From positions 1 to 20,528 of IMG/VR virus record IMGVR_UViG_3300017758_003260: DNA of 20,528 bases; one strand, 5' to 3'. Position 1 is the stretch's first letter, and each line of letters begins with the position of its first letter. Under the pieces are notes generated by a model. It saw only the letters and a list, made by a program, of their open reading frames with translations. It had not been told where the DNA came from and did no database searches. Position numbers and translations under genes: made by a program. Shown here one piece after another: positions 6,634 through 12,995 of this stretch. The stretch is from a virus.

Positions 6634-7014
6634 CTAATTGGGGTTTTGGTCACCGTGTTCTTTCGCTGCACTTGAAGTGTATAGACCAAACCATGCAGCT
6701 CCAGCACCCACTAGTACGGAAATTAATCCCGACTGTTCAAGGGTTGGGTCTGCCAAGTCCATAAACCAAAAGGTCGCATAATATAATAGGTACATATAAA
6801 TACCTAGGAATGCACGAGGTATAATTCTCCATGCATCAATTGTCTTGGCTGCAAATATCCATTTCTGCCAAGGGTTCTTTCTATCTTCTTGAGTTAGTTC
6901 AAAGATTTCCTGTTTCAAATCACCGATTTCAGAAACCATACTCATAAACTTTTTCAAGTCAATTTCTACTTCGTTACGACTCATGTCGCCTTGAAATTTA
7001 TCCATATCGCTCAT
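6634..7014 (-). CDS. Small membrane protein, holin-like topology
   Basis: A 126-residue protein with a soluble, partly coiled-coil N-terminal half (residues 15-50, KKFMSMVSEIGDLKQEIFEL). Two hydrophobic segments follow, about 64-86 (IIPRAFLGIYMYLLYYATFWFM) read in parts as IIPRAFLGIYMYLL and YYATFWFM, and 95-112 (SGLISVLVGAGAAWFGLY). The tail SSAAKEHGDQNPN is short and polar. The second segment ending in AAWFGLY is typical of small phage proteins annotated as three-helix holins, though only two helices are clear here. A good AGAGGAT ribosome-binding site precedes ATG 7014. Its place between the gp51-like protein and the tape measure is unusual for a holin and hints at a tail or DNA-injection role instead; I cannot decide between them. 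Confidence 0.6.
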   Translation of the reverse strand: MSDMDKFQGDMSRNEVEIDLKKFMSMVSEIGDLKQEIFELTQEDRKNPWQKWIFAAKTIDAWRIIPRAFLGIYMYLLYYATFWFMDLADPTLEQSGLISVLVGAGAAWFGLYTSSAAKEHGDQNPN

Positions 7015-7042
7015 TGTTGTATCCTCTAGTTTTAATTAAACG

Positions 7043-7240
7043 TTATCTTCTCATTTTGGCTTGTTCTGCCTTCTGACGTTCTTTTTCTTCTTCTAGATGT
7101 TGCATGAGCAATTTAATATAGATTTCCCTTTCCCAAGGTATCATTGAATCTAATTCGTCTAACGAGTATTTGTGGTGTTGCATTAGTTGAAAGTTGGTGC
7201 TATAAAAATTAAACACCGACTCATGAGAAAGGGTTATTAA
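7043..7240 (-). CDS. gp51: gp51-like baseplate hub assembly segment, probably made by -1 frameshift from gp26
   Basis: Reading the -1 frame from the last codons of gp26 gives 65 residues, LITLSHESVFNFYSTNFQL then MQHHKYSLDELDSMIPWERE and IYIKLLMQHLEEEKERQKAE, ending at TAA 7043-7045. The LSHE...F..MQHHKYSLxELxxMIPWERxIYxxLLxxxLEEE pattern is one I associate with the small gp51-like protein that follows gp26 in T4-like marine phages. The likely conserved part begins before the first ATG (7181-7183), which lacks a Shine-Dalgarno sequence. The only earlier usual start is GTG at 7214-7216. T4 places genes 26 and 51 side by side too. A separately translated 46-residue protein from ATG 7183 is the alternative. 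T4 gp51 (249 residues) is far longer, so the name is tentative. Confidence 0.62.
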   Translation of the reverse strand, partial: LITLSHESVFNFYSTNFQLMQHHKYSLDELDSMIPWEREIYIKLLMQHLEEEKERQKAEQAKMRR

Positions 7241-7941
7241 AAAAAACTTTGTAGTCCTTCCAATAATCTCTCATTCAACTTACCACAAGTGTTACACTTG
7301 TATTCAATCTTACCTTGAAGTTTGGGCATACCGTTAAAGAATGCACTCAACTTCTCAATCTGTGGAAAGGTTAAACTTTCTACAAACTCTGATTTATCGT
7401 CAGCTGACATATCAGCCTCATCGTAGACATTCTCTGCATCAAAAATTTGTGTGATTGATGCCTTAAGAACTTCTATCGATTGTTGGTCTTCAGAAGCAGT
7501 AGTAATTTGTTCCATATCTTTAACCTTTGGATATCTTAATATAATACCAACGTCATCTGATATCATTATCTTAGGGTCACCACCAGTATCTTCTGTTACT
7601 GTTAGGTCATCTAAGTTAACTACTGTTTCACCAGTTCCATTACAGTCAGTTGCCATGCAAGCCAACTTTAATGGAATCGTTTCACCTACTGATACTGCTC
7701 TGATTTTACAGAACAAGTACTCTAGGTCAAACATAGTCAATTCATTTGCATTGACTTTCTCAAACGTCACATTATTAATCAAATCCTTAACTGCACTAAG
7801 TGTAGTTTTCGGGTCTTCACTTTCTTGTGCAATGACAAGAATCTTTTGTTCCTTTACTAGGAACGGTCTGAATTTTACTTCAGTACCAGTTGAGGGCAGT
7901 TCACATGTGTATGTGGGGGTTGCCTGAATTGGTAAGGCCAT
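7237..7941 (-). CDS. gp26: Baseplate hub assembly protein (gp26, T4_baseplate family)
   Basis: A 234-residue homologue of T4 gp26 (208 residues), a factor in assembly of the central baseplate hub. Typical features are the start MALPIQATPTYTCELPSTG, then KFRPFLVKEQKILVIAQESE (23-42), then FEKVNANELTMFDLEYLF (60-77), which is the best family signature, and RAVSVGETI. A DDVGIILRYP segment lies at 129-138. Cys95/Cys100 and the C-terminal Cys216-x-x-Cys219 could bind a metal. ATG 7941 has GGAG seven bases upstream. It reads straight into a slippery T run at its stop, so a longer gp26-gp51 fusion is likely also made. Downstream come a membrane protein and the tape-measure candidate, consistent with a tail-assembly chaperone role (inference). 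Confidence 0.85.
   Translation of the reverse strand: MALPIQATPTYTCELPSTGTEVKFRPFLVKEQKILVIAQESEDPKTTLSAVKDLINNVTFEKVNANELTMFDLEYLFCKIRAVSVGETIPLKLACMATDCNGTGETVVNLDDLTVTEDTGGDPKIMISDDVGIILRYPKVKDMEQITTASEDQQSIEVLKASITQIFDAENVYDEADMSADDKSEFVESLTFPQIEKLSAFFNGMPKLQGKIEYKCNTCGKLNERLLEGLQSFF
7240..7246 (-). other. Slippery heptamer U UUU UUU for -1 ribosomal frameshifting
   Basis: On the minus strand gp26 ends AGT TTT TTT TAA. The eight T residues (plus-strand A run 7239-7246) place a perfect X XXY YYZ heptamer in the zero frame, immediately before the stop. Slipping back one base lets the ribosome continue with TTA ATA ACC into the gp51-like segment, giving a 299-residue fusion. The arrangement is like the G-GT tail-assembly chaperones of lambda. 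I did not find a clear downstream pseudoknot; the in-frame stop next to the slip site could itself promote pausing. Confidence 0.55.
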
Positions 7942-7960
7942 AATTATACTCCATAATTAA

Positions 7961-8770
7961 TTAACCACCACCTAGTAACTTTCCTATTCCTAGGTTTTTG
8001 TACTTAGTGGCAGCGGTGTCAAGTGATGATAACTTATTAAGGTAACCACCAACTTTATCGTTAAATCTACTTCCGACTTTTAATACGTCTAAAGTAGAAT
8101 CTAAAATCTTTCTTCCAGTATTTAGTGCAGAAGCTTCGGGAAGTTTTGGTTGTCTTGATACCATATCATCATATATCTCAGTGTAATTTCTATTTGGCTT
8201 CCTATCTTCTACCATGTATTCTGTATCGTAATGTCTGTATTGGAATGACATACTAATTTCTAGTATACCACTTGAGTCTGCACCAAAACTTTGAGTATCG
8301 AATGATGATGGATATACATCATGGTAAGTATATTTTAAAGACTTAGTTTCGTCCTTTCTCAGTGCATACACTTCAAGTTGTCCGATGTAATCATCAAGAT
8401 ATTTCATGACTGGTATTTGTGCAGAACCTTGAGTTCCACCAGCACCACCTGTGTATGATGCTTCGTAAATCCATCGATGCCATGCTTCAATTAATGCACG
8501 GTCATGAAATGATTGGTCACATATAAAGGTTAAGTCAACAAACCCACCTTGGTCTACAGTTCCGTCGGGGATTTCATATCCCGAATTGTATTGGTCTCTT
8601 GTATTAGTTCCTAAAGATGAACCTTCCATATCTACACTTCTACATCTAAGCATGTCTTCTGCAGAAAACTGAAATCCTAATCCAGCAGGAGCTAGAATAG
8701 CAACATCATAAAGGTCTCCTCTTGCACCTACATCAAAATTTGCTTTAAACGTATCTATTGTTATACTCAT
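7961..8770 (-). CDS. gp54: Tail-tube-like protein, probably baseplate tube initiator gp54
   Basis: A 269-residue protein starting MSITIDTFKANFDVGARGDL, the opening style of the T4 tail-tube family (gp19, gp48, gp54). These proteins share a fold that stacks as rings at the baseplate-tail junction. VDLTFICDQSFHDRALIEAW (98-117), with HRWIYEA next, is the conserved middle, where these proteins have a strand, an acidic helix and a WxxW-type segment. A long C-terminal extension from about 205 is Lys/Leu-rich and probably helical. gp48 is identified separately at 11854, and this protein lies in the gp26/gp51/tape-measure cluster, so gp54 (320 residues in T4) is the best fit. A tube protein gp19 is the alternative. 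The ATG at 8770 overlaps the upstream stop, with AAAGGAA as ribosome-binding site. Confidence 0.55.
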   Translation of the reverse strand: MSITIDTFKANFDVGARGDLYDVAILAPAGLGFQFSAEDMLRCRSVDMEGSSLGTNTRDQYNSGYEIPDGTVDQGGFVDLTFICDQSFHDRALIEAWHRWIYEASYTGGAGGTQGSAQIPVMKYLDDYIGQLEVYALRKDETKSLKYTYHDVYPSSFDTQSFGADSSGILEISMSFQYRHYDTEYMVEDRKPNRNYTEIYDDMVSRQPKLPEASALNTGRKILDSTLDVLKVGSRFNDKVGGYLNKLSSLDTAATKYKNLGIGKLLGGG

Positions 8771-9357
8771 TAGAATTTCCTTTGACTCTCTGCATACACA
8801 GTATTTGCGTTGACGTTAAATTTTGCAAGTGGTAACATCAATATTGCTTCCCATTGTTGATAAGGTACTTCCACTATTCTTGCACCTATGTGTGTTGTTA
8901 AATATCTTTTGATACAAGGTTTTGCAAACCTTAAATCATTATTGTACTGAATGATGTTGTAATCAACTTCCATTCTAGTATCTCCATCACCCTCTATTGT
9001 ATTGCCTCTTAGCTCTTCTAATAAGGGTCTGAGTAATGCAGTTCTATGTCTAGGTGCAATGTAATGTGTATTAATACCTAAGAACCCATCTTTATATTGT
9101 TCTATTGGTATCACTATTGGGTACTTATCCCAGTAAGGTAATTCATCTTGCCATTTAGCATCGTAGTGAAACATGTATACTTTACCTTGTTTCAAACCAC
9201 TAGATGTAACCGAACTCAGTCCACCCATTACTCTATCGGGTCTTAGTTTAATATCTCTTACGTTATTTCTAAACCATTCAAGACTATCTTCAGTTCCCGA
9301 CTCTACATCTTCGGGTAACATTTTTGCTACTGCTGACAATAAGACTCTTGATACCAT
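8770..9357 (-). CDS. gp2-like protein (possible DNA end protector)
   Basis: A 195-residue protein with a recognisable conserved set: GKVYMFHYDAKW (58-69), LPYWDKYPIVIPIE (73-86), DGFLGINTHYIAPRHRTALL (90-109), then KPCIKRYLTTHIGARIVEVP (145-164) and WEAILMLPLAKF with a final VYAESQRK. I recall this family from T4-like marine phages annotated either as the gp2 DNA end protector or as hypothetical. T4 gp2 (about 275 residues) binds the ends of packaged DNA and is later injected to block host RecBCD. A link to gp4, encoded upstream in the same operon and adjacent to gene 2 functions in T4, fits. No Shine-Dalgarno sequence precedes ATG 9357, but a late-promoter motif ends six bases before it. Confidence 0.5.
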   Translation of the reverse strand: MVSRVLLSAVAKMLPEDVESGTEDSLEWFRNNVRDIKLRPDRVMGGLSSVTSSGLKQGKVYMFHYDAKWQDELPYWDKYPIVIPIEQYKDGFLGINTHYIAPRHRTALLRPLLEELRGNTIEGDGDTRMEVDYNIIQYNNDLRFAKPCIKRYLTTHIGARIVEVPYQQWEAILMLPLAKFNVNANTVYAESQRKF

Positions 9358-9362
9358 AGAAC

Positions 9363-9370
9363 TATTTATG
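9363..9370 (-). promoter_or_regulatory. T4-type late promoter CATAAATA before the gp2-like gene
   Basis: Minus-strand CATAAATA fits the NATAAATA late consensus of T4-like cyanophages. Five bases separate it from ATG 9357. In T4 the octamer covers about -13 to -6, so the predicted transcript starts at or next to the A of the AUG. It lies within the 17-bp gap between two minus-strand genes. The twelve bases ATAAATAGTTCT here recur exactly at the promoter upstream of gp4. Confidence 0.6.
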
Positions 9371-9374
9371 TATT

Positions 9375-10091
9375 TTAGGCTACAATACTAAAATTAGTTT
9401 CTATAACTTCTCGATTAGATGGATTTATTTCTAGGAATGACCCGAGGTCTTCTTCAGTGATATGACCAGTAACGGTAACTCTACCATTTCCGAATAGATG
9501 TTTTATACTTTCATCACAGGTTCCTATGAGTCTAGGTTTCTTACCCTCATATAATTCTCTAAGTCTATAGTAGTACTCATACATTTCGGGACGGTCTTCA
9601 GATATATGAAACTCAATCATACCTTCAACATCAAAGAACACTGCATTTCTACCTTCGGGGATTGGAAATTCATTTATCCAATCATCGTAAGTGATTTGTT
9701 TATTGTTAGGTAAGTAATTAGAGTCATCCCAAACAACAAATTTTGTTTCATAAGCTTTACATTGTATCAGAGCATTTACACGAACAGAGCCTGGGTGAAC
9801 TCTCCATCTATCGTTTGGTTTAATCCATGCTTGTGGTGTAGAATAAAACCCTACTGTTTTGTATTGGTCTATTAACCAAACTAGTTTCTGTGCTTCGTTT
9901 CTCAGTGAATCATCGTCGGTCTTATTCTCTGCAACATTGATGTGATGAATATACTTTAATAAGTTCTTTCCATATGTCTTAGGGTGATATGGATGCCAAT
10001 GTTTACATTCGGCTAGAGTCGCTATCTTTGGTATTGATACCTTAGATTTATTTTCAAAGGCTTCTCGTAGGCGGTCTTCAGTTATATGCAT
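9375..10091 (-). CDS. Unknown protein downstream of KdsB
   Basis: A 238-residue protein that I cannot assign. The first half is basic and His-rich (CKHWHPYHPKTYGKNLLKYI, residues 29-48). A WRVHPGSVRVNALIQCKAYE segment (103-122) faintly recalls the arginine-containing loop of ParB-like or nuclease domains (xxxPGxxRxxAL), followed by KFVVWDD. The C-terminal half contains an acidic helical stretch and a final TGHITEEDLGSFLEI. No membrane segment or signal peptide is seen. It overlaps the end of kdsB by 14 bases and would be translated together with it, which suggests a role in the same sugar pathway. That is only guilt by association, since the next gene downstream is a virion gene. GGATAG precedes ATG 10091. 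Confidence 0.6.
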   Translation of the reverse strand: MHITEDRLREAFENKSKVSIPKIATLAECKHWHPYHPKTYGKNLLKYIHHINVAENKTDDDSLRNEAQKLVWLIDQYKTVGFYSTPQAWIKPNDRWRVHPGSVRVNALIQCKAYETKFVVWDDSNYLPNNKQITYDDWINEFPIPEGRNAVFFDVEGMIEFHISEDRPEMYEYYYRLRELYEGKKPRLIGTCDESIKHLFGNGRVTVTGHITEEDLGSFLEINPSNREVIETNFSIVA

Positions 10092-10818
10092 TTATTCTAT
10101 CCTCTACTAGTTTGATATCTTTAGGTGTGTCTACTGATAGACCATCATCTTCTACATGAACCATTAGAACTTTATATCCATGTTCTAAGAATCTCAACAT
10201 TTCTATTCGTTCTGCAAACTCTAAAGTTTGCATAGGCAACTTAGAGAACTCTTGTAGACGTTCTTTAGTGAATGCATATAAACCAAGTTGTTGATGTACC
10301 CTTGCATCCTCACCTCGTGGGAAAGGTATACCAAGACGTGAGTAATACATTGCACAATGATGTGAATCAAACACAACCTTTACTACATCGTTGTCCATGA
10401 CCTTGTAAGGTTCTTCGACTGTAACGTATGCATTTGCAACACCAAGATTAGGATTAAAATAATCACATAGTCTATCAATTGCTTCGGGGTCAATCAAAGG
10501 TTCGTCACCTTGGATGTTAACATAGATATCTGCATCTATTTGTTCGGATGCAATTGCACACCTATCTGTTCCAGTCTCACAATCATCGTCAACTCTTATT
10601 ACAGGTATGTTGAATATCTCACAATGGTATTCAATTCTATTATCATCCGTAACCACGTAGACCTTGTCTAGTTTCTTCGAAGCCGATGCACGGTCATAGG
10701 TTCTCTTAATCATAGATTCACCACAGATTAATGCAAGGGGTTTACCCTCAAATCTAGATGAACCATATCGGGCAGGTATTAAACCGACTCGATTGAACTT
10801 GCTCTGTTCCAACAACAT
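10078..10818 (-). CDS. kdsB: 3-deoxy-manno-octulosonate cytidylyltransferase (CMP-Kdo synthetase, KdsB)
   Basis: A 246-residue enzyme with all the KdsB hallmarks: IPARYGSSRFEGKPL (residues 14-28) for CTP binding, YVVTDD (54-59), ETGTDRCAIA (81-90), NIQGDEPLID (101-110) with the metal-binding Asp105, YYSRLGIPFPRG (158-169), then QLGLYAF and GLSVDTPKD (226-234). KdsB activates Kdo with CTP to form CMP-Kdo, the donor for lipopolysaccharide inner core and some capsules. Bacterial enzymes are about 250 residues, so it looks complete. Its start at 10818 (GGAGATATAGA before ATG) lies 40 bases inside the upstream HAD gene, indicating tight coupling. In a phage it may alter the host surface during infection or supply a sugar for the virion; which one cannot be read. 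Confidence 0.9.
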   Translation of the reverse strand: MLLEQSKFNRVGLIPARYGSSRFEGKPLALICGESMIKRTYDRASASKKLDKVYVVTDDNRIEYHCEIFNIPVIRVDDDCETGTDRCAIASEQIDADIYVNIQGDEPLIDPEAIDRLCDYFNPNLGVANAYVTVEEPYKVMDNDVVKVVFDSHHCAMYYSRLGIPFPRGEDARVHQQLGLYAFTKERLQEFSKLPMQTLEFAERIEMLRFLEHGYKVLMVHVEDDGLSVDTPKDIKLVEDRINAYN

Positions 10819-11360
10819 TCTATATCTCCATATCCATATTCTGCGTAAATAAAATCAACACCAGCTCTGTCTGCACAATCCATATCTACTTGCATGTCAC
10901 CCACATAGACTGCATCTTTTGGGTCTACATTACATTCTGCAAGTGTATATAGTAATTGGTCGGGAGATGGTTTCCCTCTAAACCGTTCATTCGGACAGCA
11001 TATAATTTCAAATTCAACATCAAGTTCAAGCAGAATAGCATGAGCTCGGTGATGTGACTTCGAAGTTACCACGGCTAATTTTTTACCTTCAGCTTGTAAA
11101 TGTTGAAGGTGTTTTTCTACACCCTTGTAGAATTTTATCATGTCTCCATTTTCTTCAGATGCTTTGTTGTACATTTTCATCAACTCATCTTGGTCAGTAA
11201 GTATACCCATCTCAGTTAAGATGTCTTTGAATGGTTTACCAATATGTTTGAAGTAATCTTCAAATGGCATACCAGTCTCTAAGGAGTTGAATGCTGTTTC
11301 CATGTTCTTTTTGGAATCAATTAAGACTCCATCTAAATCAAACACATATAATTTTTTCAT
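10779..11360 (-). CDS. HAD-superfamily phosphatase
   Basis: A 193-residue haloacid-dehalogenase-type hydrolase. Motif I is FDLDGVLIDS (7-16, nucleophile Asp8 and acid/base Asp10), motif II VVTS (97-100), motif III around GKPSP (129-133, Lys130), and motif IV VYVGDMQVDMDCADRAG (151-167, Asp155 with Asp159/161). The helical cap between residues 15 and 80 and the ending YAEYGYG resemble phosphoglycolate-phosphatase-like members. The pairing with kdsB suggests it may act as a Kdo-8-phosphate or related sugar-phosphate phosphatase. However, true KdsC enzymes lack this cap, so the substrate is open. ATG 11360 overlaps the TGA of the gp4 gene (ATGA), and its own 3' end overlaps kdsB by 40 bases. Confidence 0.82.
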   Translation of the reverse strand: MKKLYVFDLDGVLIDSKKNMETAFNSLETGMPFEDYFKHIGKPFKDILTEMGILTDQDELMKMYNKASEENGDMIKFYKGVEKHLQHLQAEGKKLAVVTSKSHHRAHAILLELDVEFEIICCPNERFRGKPSPDQLLYTLAECNVDPKDAVYVGDMQVDMDCADRAGVDFIYAEYGYGDIECCWNRASSIESV

Positions 11361-11806
11361 TTCTTTACCTTTTTTGGGAGTAAATGGTCTTCAGTTAGTA
11401 TACGGAATCCCAATTTTCTATCTTTGCAGAAACTTTCTGCAGCTTTAAACTTTGCTTCGTTGATAACATAGGTTGCAACCTCTTTGTAGTAACGTTGTGT
11501 CTTACGTTTTGGTTGTTTTGGGGGTTTAGTTTGTTTCTTAGGCTTGACTTCAATGATTTCACGGAGTATTTGACCCGATGCATTCTTATATTTTATGTAA
11601 AAGTCGGGAAAGTATCTATGTGGTCTCTTGTCTAGGGGTGAAATGTAGGGTATAATGATTTCTTCACTACCCCATTCTAAGATATTGGTGTTTTCATCAC
11701 AGTAAACCATAAATCTACGCTCCCATAAAGACCTATAATAGATTTTAGTGGGGTCTCCTTTGTATTTTTTGTAGTTCTTTGGTTTGAACTTACCCGAATA
11801 TGCCAT
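11357..11806 (-). CDS. gp4: Head completion protein gp4 (PD-(D/E)XK nuclease-like)
   Basis: A 149-residue protein, the same length as T4 gp4 (150). It begins MAYSGKFKPKNYKKYKGDP, then YRSLWERRFMVYCDEN (24-39), ILEWGSEEIIIPY (42-54), a stretch ending HRYFPDFYIKY, and IIEVKPKKQTKPP. The Glu of LWERR, the Asp of PDFYI and the Glu-x-Lys of IEVKP form a PD-(D/E)XK or TnsA-like nuclease active site. T4 gp4 is needed, with gp50/65, to finish DNA-filled heads before tails join. It is the first gene of the minus-strand operon, with a T4-type late promoter 30 bases upstream of the ATG at 11806. The start codon overlaps a second, oppositely directed late-promoter motif. Confidence 0.85.
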   Translation of the reverse strand: MAYSGKFKPKNYKKYKGDPTKIYYRSLWERRFMVYCDENTNILEWGSEEIIIPYISPLDKRPHRYFPDFYIKYKNASGQILREIIEVKPKKQTKPPKQPKRKTQRYYKEVATYVINEAKFKAAESFCKDRKLGFRILTEDHLLPKKVKK

Positions 11807-11811
11807 AAATA
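11804..11811 (+). promoter_or_regulatory. T4-type late promoter variant CATAAATA toward gp48
   Basis: Plus-strand CATAAATA overlaps the start codon of the divergent gp4 gene. Predicted transcription begins near 11817, giving a leader of about 37 bases for gp48, which includes an AGGG seven bases before ATG 11854. It faces the minus-strand promoter at 11836-11843. Confidence 0.5.
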
Positions 11812-11835
11812 ACAGTAACCATAATTAACAAGAAC

Positions 11836-11843
11836 TATTTATA
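11836..11843 (-). promoter_or_regulatory. T4-type late promoter TATAAATA for the minus-strand tail operon
   Basis: A perfect minus-strand TATAAATA lies in the 47-bp gap between the divergent gp4 and gp48 genes. Transcription would begin near 11830, leaving a 24-base leader for gp4. It is the only perfect late consensus upstream of the minus-strand operon, which suits its being all virion genes. Confidence 0.72.
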
Positions 11844-11853
11844 GGGATTCTGA

Positions 11854-12993
11854 ATGCCGAATATCAACAAAATACTAAACAAAGTAAACCAAGGGAAACA
11901 AGCAGTTAAATCTCTTAAAGGAATACAAGCAAAAATCAGTGGAACAGGTTATGACCTAAAAGACATGGTGACCCAAGGCATTGAAGGGTCTGCTCTTGGT
12001 GGTGTTGCAGATAAATTAGCACAACAAAAATTAGAAGCTGAAAATACACTAAACAATAGACGTGCAAGTCTAGAAAAGTCTCGTCAATCAGTGAAATCAA
12101 AAAAATATGCAAAGGCCTCCCCCGAAACAAAGGTGAGAGAGTTACAATATCCAATTGGGGATGGGGTAGAAAATTTTATTATTTTTGAAACATTACCAAG
12201 GGTTGCAAGAGAAGGAGAAAACAATAAAAACTTACTATCATCTGAAACCATAGAGATAGCATTATATGTTCCAAGTGAAGTTGGAGATGATGTTAAAGCA
12301 GAATACTCAGCAACTGGAGTTGGTAAAGGTATTAGAAGTGCATTAGAAATAAAAGATTCTTTCAATGGTAAGATGGATGGGTCAACATTACAGGCTGTTG
12401 GAACTGCATTAGAAAATGCAATACAAACAGGTTTAGATTCTCTTGCAACAATGATAGTTGGTGATTCAAGTAATTTCCTTGCTGGAAGAGCAGTGAATCC
12501 TATGGAAGAACAAATGTTTCAAGGAGTAGGATTCAGAGACTTTAGTTTTGATTACGAGTTTTATCCTAGAAATAAATATGAATCACAAGAAGTTCAAGAT
12601 ATCATATGGGCTTTTAAAACAGCAATGTTACCCGATACATATAGTAATGCAGAAGGGGACACTGCAGTAGAGAACTACTTCAACTATCCAAATATTTTTA
12701 AGGCATATTGGGAAGGCCCAATCGCAGAACAGTTTGATGACTTCTTACCTATGGTTTGTACAAGTGTATCTGCTAAACATTCAACTAAATTATTTGAAGA
12801 TGGATACCCTGTGTCTTCAACAATGTCCTTATCATTTACAGAAATTAAAATACTCACTCAAGAAAATTATCAACAGATATCTAAATCTTCTAAAGCAGAT
12901 AAGACTATCGGTAGTGGTAATAAATCCCTTGCAATGAGAATGTCAGAAACAGTTGCAGCTACGAATGCAGCGTCTAGTGGAGATGGTGGTTAA
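11854..12993 (+). CDS. gp48: Baseplate tail tube cap protein (gp48)
   Basis: A 379-residue protein (T4 gp48 is 364). The N-terminal 90 residues are Lys/Gln-rich and helical. The conserved core is FLAGRAVNPMEEQMFQGVGF (209-228), then RDFSFDYEFYPRNKYESQEV and IIWAFKTAMLPD, the family's fR-x-F-x-F-x-F-x-P ... II-x-x-FK-x-x-M pattern. The C-terminal part SSTMSLSFTEIKILT returns to the tube fold. gp48 caps the baseplate hub and, with gp54, starts tail-tube polymerisation. A short AGGG precedes ATG 11854. It heads the plus-strand baseplate operon and is separated from gp53 by only two bases. The tail is Ser/Ala-rich with no clear domain. Confidence 0.85.
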   Translation: MPNINKILNKVNQGKQAVKSLKGIQAKISGTGYDLKDMVTQGIEGSALGGVADKLAQQKLEAENTLNNRRASLEKSRQSVKSKKYAKASPETKVRELQYPIGDGVENFIIFETLPRVAREGENNKNLLSSETIEIALYVPSEVGDDVKAEYSATGVGKGIRSALEIKDSFNGKMDGSTLQAVGTALENAIQTGLDSLATMIVGDSSNFLAGRAVNPMEEQMFQGVGFRDFSFDYEFYPRNKYESQEVQDIIWAFKTAMLPDTYSNAEGDTAVENYFNYPNIFKAYWEGPIAEQFDDFLPMVCTSVSAKHSTKLFEDGYPVSSTMSLSFTEIKILTQENYQQISKSSKADKTIGSGNKSLAMRMSETVAATNAASSGDGG

Positions 12994-12995
12994 TA

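Noticed and set aside
6795-6802. Plus-strand TATAAATA within the small membrane protein gene
   Set aside because: It points against the gene with no plus-strand gene downstream and is explained by codons for a Tyr-rich membrane helix.
12571-12578. AATAAATA inside gp48
   Set aside because: Internal to a coding sequence with no nearby downstream start; likely chance.
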